Positions 33,631-40,121 of a stretch of 64,000 bases of DNA are shown here, piece after piece. The DNA is from Rhodococcus sp. P-2. Its GTDB lineage: Bacteria > Actinomycetota > Actinomycetes > Mycobacteriales > Mycobacteriaceae. The notes beneath the pieces were generated by a model. The model ran no database searches. It was given only the letters and a program-made list of their open reading frames with translations, and was not told where the DNA came from. Within the stretch, counting starts at the first letter, position 1; each line of letters begins with the position of its first letter. The stretch covers positions 1,674,001 through 1,738,000 of the forward strand of contig NZ_CP066779.1 in assembly GCF_016598535.1 (NCBI RefSeq). The letters run 5' to 3'. The translations under genes and the position numbers were made by a program.

Positions 33631-34493
33631 GCGCCCCCACGAGTGGTCTCGCCGACGTCTTCGACCTGGAATCGACCGGCCCGGACCGGTGGCAAGGGTC
33701 GAATGACGGTGTTCGGCTACCTCAGTTGTTCGGCGGCCAACTGGTCGCCCAGTCGATTCTCGCGGCCGGGCACACGGTCACCGACGGAAAATCGATCAGT
33801 TCCGTCCACACGCACTTCCTTCGCCCGGGTTCGCCGAATCACGCGACAGAGTTCTCGGTAGATCGACTTCGCGACGGAAAACGCCTGTCCACCAGAGGCG
33901 TCGACGTCCACCAGGACGGACGACTCGTCTGCCGCTCGACGGTCTCGGCCTCCTCGATCGACGAGGGCATCACTCACAGTCGGGCAACCCCCGCAGCGCT
34001 CCCACCCGAAGAGTGCGTGACCCTGCAAGAGTTGGCCGAGGCTGACGGCGGACTAGGCGACGTGTGGGAAGAGTTCTCCGCCATCGAGATTCGTGTGTCT
34101 CCACTCGATCTGCAGTCCCCTACGACGCATTCGGCGGCGCCTCCGCGCAACATCTGGATGCGGTCGGCGCAGCCCCTGAGCGACGATCCGCTCATTCACG
34201 TCGCTGCTCTCGCCTATGCCAGCGATCTGATGCTGATGGCAACCGCGCTGACTCCGCACGGCTACGACATCGGGCAGGAGCACTCGCTCGACACGGACTG
34301 GACGGGTGTGTCCCTCGATCACACGATGTGGTTTCAGCGTCCGGTACGAGCGGACGAGTGGCTGCTCTTCGAGCACTCGACACCCACAGCTCACGCCGGC
34401 AGAGCAGTCGTGAATGCCGCGGTCTTCGATCGATCCGGACTCCAGATCTGCCAGATCACTCAGGAAGCGTTACTCATTGCCCGTGTCGAGTGA
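33627..34493 (+). CDS. Acyl-CoA thioesterase II (TesB-like)
   Basis: A 288-residue double-hotdog thioesterase. LPQLFGGQLVAQSILAAGHTV and SVHTHFLRPG in the first half and ALAYASDLMLM (catalytic Asp) plus the final ICQITQEALL in the second half match TesB. It would release CoA from intermediates or end products. It is the last gene of the rightward thiolase operon and overlaps the DUF1295 gene. Confidence 0.88.
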   Translation: MSAPTSGLADVFDLESTGPDRWQGSNDGVRLPQLFGGQLVAQSILAAGHTVTDGKSISSVHTHFLRPGSPNHATEFSVDRLRDGKRLSTRGVDVHQDGRLVCRSTVSASSIDEGITHSRATPAALPPEECVTLQELAEADGGLGDVWEEFSAIEIRVSPLDLQSPTTHSAAPPRNIWMRSAQPLSDDPLIHVAALAYASDLMLMATALTPHGYDIGQEHSLDTDWTGVSLDHTMWFQRPVRADEWLLFEHSTPTAHAGRAVVNAAVFDRSGLQICQITQEALLIARVE

Positions 34494-34565
34494 TTCCCGA
34501 CTCTTTCTGCAGACCACTCGGTACGGTCTCCCGGTGCCCCAGGATGCGCGGCCTATGATTTCGGG

Positions 34566-35573
34566 GTGGTACGAGTGAATGCAGCCGGATCTTCGACACC
34601 CACCGCGTCGGCGGGCGTCACCGAGTTGCCTGCCGGTGGTCCCAACGCACTGGCCGTCACGCTCGGACTGTTGGGCGACGAGTGGAACCTCTGGATTCTG
34701 CGATTCGCCCTGTTGGGGTCGCGACGATACAACGACTGGCTGGCTCTCGGGGGAATCTCCAACTCCGTATTGTCCTCACGGTTGGCGGTCCTGACGGCCG
34801 GCGGGATGCTCGAGCGTCGTGAGTATCAGCAGAACCCGCCCAGGCACGAATACTCGGTCACCCGCAAAGGGCAGTCGATCTGGCCCGTCCTCATCACCAT
34901 GTGGTCGTGGGAGAAGCAGTGGGCGCCCAACGAAACCCAGCCGCTTCCACCACTGCGGCACAGCACCTGCGGACACGACTTCACCCCGATCCTGCGCTGC
35001 AAGGAGTGCGGCGAGGACGTGGACGTACGGTCCCTGGACTCCGAAATGGGCCCGAGTGGCGACTTCTCACGCAGTGTCCCCGAAGCAACATCGCGACGAC
35101 GCTCCACCAAGTCCGAACGCCGTCCGGAAATTCTGGCTCACACGATGGAACTCGTCGGCAATCGCTGGTCAGCCGCGATCGTCGGTGCAGCTTTCCGAGG
35201 CGCTCGCCGCTACGGAGAGTTCGCCGAGATCACCGGGGCACCACCGGCGATAGTCGCGGATCGCTTGAAGCACCTCACCGAGATCGGTGTGATGGAAACG
35301 CGTCCGCTTCCGGATCGCCCACAGTGGTCGGAGTATCGACTCACCCCCAAGGGCACGGCGTACTTCCCCGTCGTGATGTGCATGATCTCCTGGGGTCAGC
35401 GTTGGTTCAGATCCGCGGACGGCCCCGACATCGTTCTCCATCACAAGACCTGCGGTAAGCGATTCGAAGCACGCTTGGGTTGCAGTGTGTGTGGTGAAGA
35501 ATTGAGGTCTTCGGACATTGAGGCGATCGACCTCACCACCTCGGTTCACGTACCCGGGTCCGGCTGGTCCTGA
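34566..35573 (+). CDS. Tandem HxlR-type regulator with two zinc-knuckle tails
   Basis: A 335-residue regulator made of two copies of the same module. Each has a winged HTH of the HxlR/MarR type (about 28-115: LLGDEWNLWILRFALLGSRRYNDWLA; about 195-285: LVGNRWSAAIVGAAFRGARRYGEFAE) followed by a Cys knuckle (HSTCGHDFTPILRCKECGEDV and HKTCGKRFEARLGCSVCGEEL; one Cys, 11 residues, then CxxC). A fused pseudo-dimer could recognise an asymmetric operator. It is the only regulator at this edge of the island and a good candidate to bind the shared motif. The start is GTG. Confidence 0.85.
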   Translation: MVRVNAAGSSTPTASAGVTELPAGGPNALAVTLGLLGDEWNLWILRFALLGSRRYNDWLALGGISNSVLSSRLAVLTAGGMLERREYQQNPPRHEYSVTRKGQSIWPVLITMWSWEKQWAPNETQPLPPLRHSTCGHDFTPILRCKECGEDVDVRSLDSEMGPSGDFSRSVPEATSRRRSTKSERRPEILAHTMELVGNRWSAAIVGAAFRGARRYGEFAEITGAPPAIVADRLKHLTEIGVMETRPLPDRPQWSEYRLTPKGTAYFPVVMCMISWGQRWFRSADGPDIVLHHKTCGKRFEARLGCSVCGEELRSSDIEAIDLTTSVHVPGSGWS

Positions 35574-35582
35574 GGTCCCCGC

Positions 35583-36962
35583 TCAGCCGGTCGTGCGGAT
35601 CCGGTCGAAGCTCCGACCTCGGTGTTCGAGCGGCAGCCGGTCCCCTCGCCCGAACAATTTGTTGCGCAGCGTCCCTGCTTCGTAGTCGCTCTGGTAAGCG
35701 CCCCGTCTGGTCAGCTCCGGAATCACATGCTCCACAATGTCTTCGAAGGTTCCCGGAGTCACCGCGTACGCCAGATTGAACCCGTCGACGTCGGTCTCGG
35801 CGACCCATTCCTGCAACTCGTCGGCGACCTCCGCGCCGGAACCGACGACGATCGGGCCCAGCCCTCCGATGCCCGCCCACTCCGCGATGTCTCCCACCGT
35901 CCACTCGCCACCCTTCTCGTCGGCCTGACGAAACGATGCGACCGCGGATTGAATGGCGTTGCTCTCGACGTTCCCGATCGGCTCGTCCGCTCGGTATCCG
36001 GAGAGGTCGATTCCCATCCACCCCGAGGTGAAAACGAACGCGCCTTCACTACTGGCGTAACTGCGGTAGTCCTCGAGCTTCGCCTGCGCCAACTCGGGGG
36101 TTCGGTCGGTGATGATCGTCAACAGTGTGTAGATGCGGGCCGAGTACGGATCTCGTCCGACCTTGGTCAGCTCGTTCCGGATGCGCGCAACGGTGTCTTT
36201 GAGAATCGCTTTTGTCGGTGCACCGACAAAGATCGCCTCGGCATTCTCGGCGGCGAACCGAACTCCGCGAGGCGACGCGCCCGCCTGGAAGATGACCGGC
36301 GTCCGCTGCGGAGAAGGTTCGGAGATGTGGATGCCCGGAACCGTGAAGTGCTTGCCTTCGTGCTCGATCGGATGAACTTTGGCGGGGTCCGTGTAGACCC
36401 CGGTGCTTCTGTCACGCACCACCGCGTCGTCTTCCCACGACGTTTCCCACAACTTGTAGAGAACTTCGAGGTACTCGTCCGCGTGGTCGTAGCGATCGTC
36501 GTGCTGGAGTTGGTCGTCCTCGCCCATGTTCCGTGCGGCCGACGGGAGGTATCCGGTGACCACGTTCCACCCGATTCGCCCGTTCGTCAGATGATCGAGG
36601 GTGCTCAAGCGCCGAGCGAACGGGTACGGATGCTCGAAGGCTGTACCTGCGGTGATACCGAAGCCCAAGTGCTCGGTCACGGCAGCCATAGCCGATGCCA
36701 GTAGCAGCGGGTCCGAGACCGGAACCTGCGCGCCCTGCCGCAGCGCTGCGTCGTGATTACCGCCGTACACGTCGTATGTTCCCAACACATCGGCCAGAAA
36801 CAACCCGTCGAATCGTCCACGCTCGAGGAGCTTCGCCAATTCCGTCCAGTACCTCAGATCCGTGTACCTGGACGACTGGTCTTCCGGGTGGCGCCACAGA
36901 CCAGGCGATTGGTGGGCGACGCAGTTCATGGCAAAGGCGTTGAAGCGGATTCTGCGGGTCAT
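35583..36962 (-). CDS. NtaA/SnaA/DszA-type FMN-dependent monooxygenase
   Basis: A 459-residue group C flavin monooxygenase (DszA 453 residues). The family blocks are RFNAFAMNCVAHQSPGLWRHPEDQS, FDGLFLADVLGTYDVYGG, HLGFGITAGTAFEHPYPFARRLSTLDHLTNGRIGWNVVTGYL and FQAGASPRG. It needs FMNH2 from a separate reductase, which is not encoded here. The ATG at 36962 follows a weak CGGGA; the long upstream frame to 37175 has no support. Neighbouring sulfatase and TauD genes suggest a sulfone, sulfonate or chelate substrate. It converges with the HxlR gene, 9 nt apart. Confidence 0.88.
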   Translation of the reverse strand: MTRRIRFNAFAMNCVAHQSPGLWRHPEDQSSRYTDLRYWTELAKLLERGRFDGLFLADVLGTYDVYGGNHDAALRQGAQVPVSDPLLLASAMAAVTEHLGFGITAGTAFEHPYPFARRLSTLDHLTNGRIGWNVVTGYLPSAARNMGEDDQLQHDDRYDHADEYLEVLYKLWETSWEDDAVVRDRSTGVYTDPAKVHPIEHEGKHFTVPGIHISEPSPQRTPVIFQAGASPRGVRFAAENAEAIFVGAPTKAILKDTVARIRNELTKVGRDPYSARIYTLLTIITDRTPELAQAKLEDYRSYASSEGAFVFTSGWMGIDLSGYRADEPIGNVESNAIQSAVASFRQADEKGGEWTVGDIAEWAGIGGLGPIVVGSGAEVADELQEWVAETDVDGFNLAYAVTPGTFEDIVEHVIPELTRRGAYQSDYEAGTLRNKLFGRGDRLPLEHRGRSFDRIRTTG

Positions 36963-37157
36963 TCCCGCACCATGCCGCGCGTGCTCCGCGGTGACCACCA
37001 TTGCGATCAGTGCGATCGGTTCGGCCGGCAGCTTGCACGCGATAACACCGTCGACTTCGCGACCTCGTCGGCGGGCCGCTACACTGACTAGCGCAGCTGT
37101 GACGCCTGAGGCTTCGTGCCGACAGGCAGAGCGGATGCAACAGCAGCACCGAGAAGC

Positions 37158-37184
37158 GAAAACCCCCGGCAGCACAGGGTTTTC
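37158..37184. repeat. GAAAACCC / GGGTTTTC hairpin upstream of the tRNA gene
   Basis: 8-bp perfect arms with an 11-nt loop, in a 245-nt gene-free stretch between the monooxygenase start and tRNA-Arg. It has the look of a terminator, but no gene ends nearby; a leftover of an earlier arrangement is possible. Confidence 0.4.
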
Positions 37185-37207
37185 AGCGCTTGTCGGTAAC
37201 GCTCCCC

Positions 37208-37283
37208 GCCCTCGTAGCTCAGGGGATAGAGCATTCCTCTCCTAAAGGAAGGGTCGCAGGTTCGAATCCTGCCGAGGGCACCA
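37208..37283 (+). tRNA. tRNA-Arg (anticodon CCU), CCA encoded
   Basis: A full cloverleaf: acceptor GCCCTCG/CGAGGGC with discriminator A and encoded CCA, D arm GCTC..GAGC, anticodon stem TTCCT/AGGAA with loop CTCCTAA (anticodon CCT), T arm GCAGG-TTCGAAT-CCTGC. It reads AGG codons. Confidence 0.95.
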
Positions 37284-37333
37284 GGTGGGACTCTCCCCCA
37301 CATCGGCGCGACCGACGTGCCATTCTTGAATTC

Positions 37334-38296
37334 ATGACGACGCCTCACTCCACGGCAACTCCCCCGAAGAACATGTCTTTGATCCCGGGTGGGACGTACT
37401 GGATGGGCTCCGAAGACTTCTATCCGGAAGAACGCCCAGTTCATCAGGTCACCGTCGACGGATTCTGGATGGACACGACGGCGGTGACGGTCGCCGAGTT
37501 CCGACGCTTCGTGAAGGCAACCGGCCACGTCACCACTGCGGAAATCGCCCCGGATGCCGCCGACTATCCCGACGCCGATCCTGCCCTCCTCGTTCCGGGC
37601 TCGTTGGTCTTCACTTCACCACCCGGTCCGGTCTCACTCGACGACTACACCCAGTGGTGGTCGTTCACTCCCGGCGCCGACTGGCGCCATCCCGAGGGAG
37701 CCGACAGCAACATCGGGGGACGTGAACGGCACCCGGTCACCCACGTGTCGTATTTCGACGCTCAGGCCTACGCCGCGTGGGCCGGCAAGGAACTCCCGAC
37801 CGAGGCCGAGTGGGAGTTCGCCGCCCGCGGTGGACTCGATCGCCAGGCCTATGTGTGGGGCGATCACGACTCTCCGGGCGGGCGGCCTGGCGGCAATGTG
37901 TGGCAGGGACAGTTCCCCTGGGAGAACCTGCTCGAGGACGGGTACGAGCGCACAGCGCCGGTCGGAAAGTTCCGGCCCAACGGCTACGGACTGCTCGACA
38001 TGGCCGGGAACGTGTGGGAGTGGACAGCCGATCACTACACGTCCGACCACGCCCACAGTTCCAAGAACGTCGCGCCGACCTCGTCGTGCTGCATTCCTCG
38101 TAATCCCCGAGCGGAGTTCGCCACGGAGGCCTTGGCGGGCGAACCCTACGCACGACGGGTGATCAAGGGCGGCTCACATCTGTGCGCACCGAACTACTGC
38201 TTGCGCTACCGCCCTGCCGCACGGCAGGCCGAATCCGAGGAGTCCTCGACCTGCCACGTCGGCTTCCGGTGCATCATCCGCATTCCGCAGACGTAG
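37334..38296 (+). CDS. Formylglycine-generating enzyme (sulfatase-modifying factor)
   Basis: A 320-residue FGE-sulfatase domain protein. Family blocks: IPGGTYWMGSEDFYPEERPVHQV, HPVTHVSYFDAQAYAAWAGKELPTEAEWEFAARGG, LDMAGNVWEWTADHY, and the copper-binding active-site pair in GGSHLCAPNYCLRYRPAAR (C284 and C289), spaced as in Streptomyces and human FGE. It oxidises the Cys of a CxPxR sulfatase motif to formylglycine. The client is almost certainly the Cys-type sulfatase encoded 1.8 kb downstream. It starts 50 nt after the tRNA; M14 is an alternative start. Confidence 0.93.
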   Translation: MTTPHSTATPPKNMSLIPGGTYWMGSEDFYPEERPVHQVTVDGFWMDTTAVTVAEFRRFVKATGHVTTAEIAPDAADYPDADPALLVPGSLVFTSPPGPVSLDDYTQWWSFTPGADWRHPEGADSNIGGRERHPVTHVSYFDAQAYAAWAGKELPTEAEWEFAARGGLDRQAYVWGDHDSPGGRPGGNVWQGQFPWENLLEDGYERTAPVGKFRPNGYGLLDMAGNVWEWTADHYTSDHAHSSKNVAPTSSCCIPRNPRAEFATEALAGEPYARRVIKGGSHLCAPNYCLRYRPAARQAESEESSTCHVGFRCIIRIPQT

Positions 38297-38297
38297 A

Positions 38298-39215
38298 TCA
38301 GAAGGGCACGTCTCCGAGGATCGCCACGCGCTCCATCACGCGGCGATGGGGGAAGTAATCACTCGCCGCGTAGTGCTGGGTGGCCCGGTTGTCCCAGAAG
38401 GCAATGGAATTCGGCGCCCACTTGAAGCGGCACTGGAAGTCCGGGACCTTGACCTGTGCGAACAACAGGTTGAGCAGATCGTTGCCTTCGGCAGGATCCA
38501 TGTCCGGAATGTGGGTGGTGAAGAGGCTGTTGACGAACAGCGTCTTTCGCCCGGTTTCCGGATGCTTACGAACCATCGGATGCAGGACCGGCGGGTACTG
38601 CTCCTTCATCTGTTCCAACTTCTCCGGGCTCATGCCGCGTCCGAAGGACGGCACAAAATCGTGGATGGCGTCCTTGCCGTCGATCAAGTCCTTGATCTCG
38701 TCGGGGAGGCAGTCGAAGGCGTTACCCATATCGGCCCAGAGGGTGTCACCACCGGCGGGCGGTACGTCGATCGCCCGAAGGACCGAACCGAGGGGCGGTG
38801 TCTTGGTCCACGTGACGTCGACGTGCCAGATGTTTTCGGTTCCTGGACTGTCTTCTCCGCGTTCGAATCTGACGACGGCCGGAACGTCTCCTTGCGGGAG
38901 AAGTGGATGAACCTCGAGTTCACCCCAATGGGCCGCGAAGTCACGATGATTCAAGCTCGAAATCGGCTGGTCCCGAAAGAACACGACCTTCCATTCGAGG
39001 AGGGCCCGACGTAGATCCTCGATCTGCTCCTCCGACGGATCACGCAAGTCGATGTCGGTGATCTCCGCACCGATGAACGGTGTGACGGGCGTCAGAGTGA
39101 ACCGCTCGTACGGCATCGATTCAACGCCTTCCGGATTGCGGCGCATGCCACGTGGTCCGAATTCGATTGTGTGATTGCCGATTTGAACTGTGCGTGATGA
39201 TGTAAGGATAGCCAT
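38298..39215 (-). CDS. TauD/TfdA (AtsK-like) alpha-ketoglutarate dioxygenase
   Basis: A 305-residue Fe(II)/alpha-ketoglutarate dioxygenase. The metal triad is H131-V-D133 (IWHVDVTW) and H281, and the 2-oxoglutarate-binding Arg is R292, 11 residues after the distal His as in the alkylsulfatase AtsK. Such enzymes release sulfite or sulfate from taurine, sulfonates or alkyl sulfates. The start at 39215 has GGAG 8 nt upstream. It lies 32 nt downstream of the TetR gene in the same direction and converges with FGE. Confidence 0.88.
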   Translation of the reverse strand: MAILTSSRTVQIGNHTIEFGPRGMRRNPEGVESMPYERFTLTPVTPFIGAEITDIDLRDPSEEQIEDLRRALLEWKVVFFRDQPISSLNHRDFAAHWGELEVHPLLPQGDVPAVVRFERGEDSPGTENIWHVDVTWTKTPPLGSVLRAIDVPPAGGDTLWADMGNAFDCLPDEIKDLIDGKDAIHDFVPSFGRGMSPEKLEQMKEQYPPVLHPMVRKHPETGRKTLFVNSLFTTHIPDMDPAEGNDLLNLLFAQVKVPDFQCRFKWAPNSIAFWDNRATQHYAASDYFPHRRVMERVAILGDVPF

Positions 39216-39247
39216 GGGATGACTCCGTCCTGTCGGGTCTGAAGGGG

Positions 39248-39916
39248 TCACACGTCAGTCGACGCGTGCACCCGCTTTGCTCGTGTGCGTTTGTGTGCGC
39301 TTTGGGGTGCGATCAGTGCTCCTACCGCGAGATCAACCAGATGATCCACCGTCGTATCGAAATCTGGCTGCACAACCGGGTTTTCGTCTTCGCGGCGCTG
39401 CTCGAAGATGGCCAGAGCGGAGACGCTCATGTTGAACGTCAGATCGATCCGTTCAACCGCGACGCGGCGGGGCAGATGCGGCAAGGCCCTCGTCAACCTG
39501 CCGACTACCTCGTTGATTCCTTCACTGACCTCACGAAACTCAGCACTCTGTGTATCCACAGACGGTGAAATTCTCGCAATGAAACGCGCGTAGTTGGACC
39601 CGTCGACTGTCGCCACGAAATCGGCCAACGGGTACAGAAAGGCTTCGACCAAGGCGCGGACCAAGTCGGTCCGCCCACTGGCGTCGATGTCGTCGAGATA
39701 TGTCAGTCGTGCTGCATTGATCTGATCCATCCGATGCCGGAATACGGCCAGTACCAGACCGTCTCGCCCACCGAAGTGATACTGAACTGCAGAGTTGTTG
39801 CGCTGCCCCGCCGCCGTTGCCACGTCCCTCATGGACACTTCGTGAATACCGTGCTCGGCGAACATACGCTCGGCGACGGCGATCATGGCGTTCTTGGCAT
39901 CCAACGAGGCGGGCAT
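39248..39916 (-). CDS. TetR-family regulator of the sulfatase locus
   Basis: A 222-residue TetR regulator. The N-terminal HTH (AERMFAEHGIHEVSMRDVATAAGQRNNSAVQYHFGGRDGLVLAVF) is clear; the C-terminal ligand domain is of the large class. It is cotranscribed with the TauD-like gene and divergent from the sulfatase. The start codon has no ribosome site but is placed 6 nt after a -10-like TATGGT (39923-39928), so the transcript may be leaderless. A TAAG-N7-CTTA dyad lies in the spacer of that promoter, which suggests autorepression. Confidence 0.88.
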   Translation of the reverse strand: MPASLDAKNAMIAVAERMFAEHGIHEVSMRDVATAAGQRNNSAVQYHFGGRDGLVLAVFRHRMDQINAARLTYLDDIDASGRTDLVRALVEAFLYPLADFVATVDGSNYARFIARISPSVDTQSAEFREVSEGINEVVGRLTRALPHLPRRVAVERIDLTFNMSVSALAIFEQRREDENPVVQPDFDTTVDHLVDLAVGALIAPQSAHKRTRAKRVHASTDV

Positions 39917-39928
39917 GCACCGACCATA

Positions 39929-39943
39929 TAAGTCACTGCCTTA
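39929..39943. promoter_or_regulatory. Candidate TetR operator 1 (TAAG-N7-CTTA)
   Basis: TAAGTCACTGCCTTA, a dyad that also keeps CA/TG inside (TAAG-n-CA-n-TG-n-CTTA). It sits between the -35-like TTGCAG (39947-39952) and -10-like TATGGT (39923-39928) of the tetR promoter. Confidence 0.65.
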
Positions 39944-39959
39944 ATTCTGCAACACCCAC

Positions 39960-40009
39960 CCCCTGTGAGTGGTTAGGGAGTGCAGGGACTCCTTAACCAC
40001 TCACAGGGG
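39960..40009. repeat. 50-nt hairpin between divergent tetR and sulfatase genes
   Basis: A 22-bp stem with a single G.T pair and a 6-nt loop (GCAGGG); arms 39960-39981 and 39988-40009. As no gene ends here it is not an ordinary terminator; it may be an operator, an attenuator in a leader or a structural element separating two promoters. Confidence 0.7.
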
Positions 40010-40069
40010 TGATTGTCCCAGTCAGCGAGACCGAGGCTGCTAGCGAAGTCGTGACCGTTACGCTCCAAT

Positions 40070-40086
40070 TTAAGACGACTGCTTAA
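40070..40086. promoter_or_regulatory. Candidate TetR operator 2 (TTAAG-N7-CTTAA)
   Basis: TTAAGACGACTGCTTAA, with the same TAAG-N7-CTTA frame as the site beside tetR. It lies 36 nt upstream of the sulfatase GTG start. Confidence 0.65.
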
Positions 40087-40121
40087 TCGACCCGGTTTTG
40101 CACACGCCAAGGAGCCTGCTG

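Noticed and set aside
36963..37207. Possible gene in the gap between monooxygenase and tRNA
   Set aside because: Only a Cys/Arg-rich extension of the monooxygenase frame and short frames are open; no ribosome site or similarity recognised.
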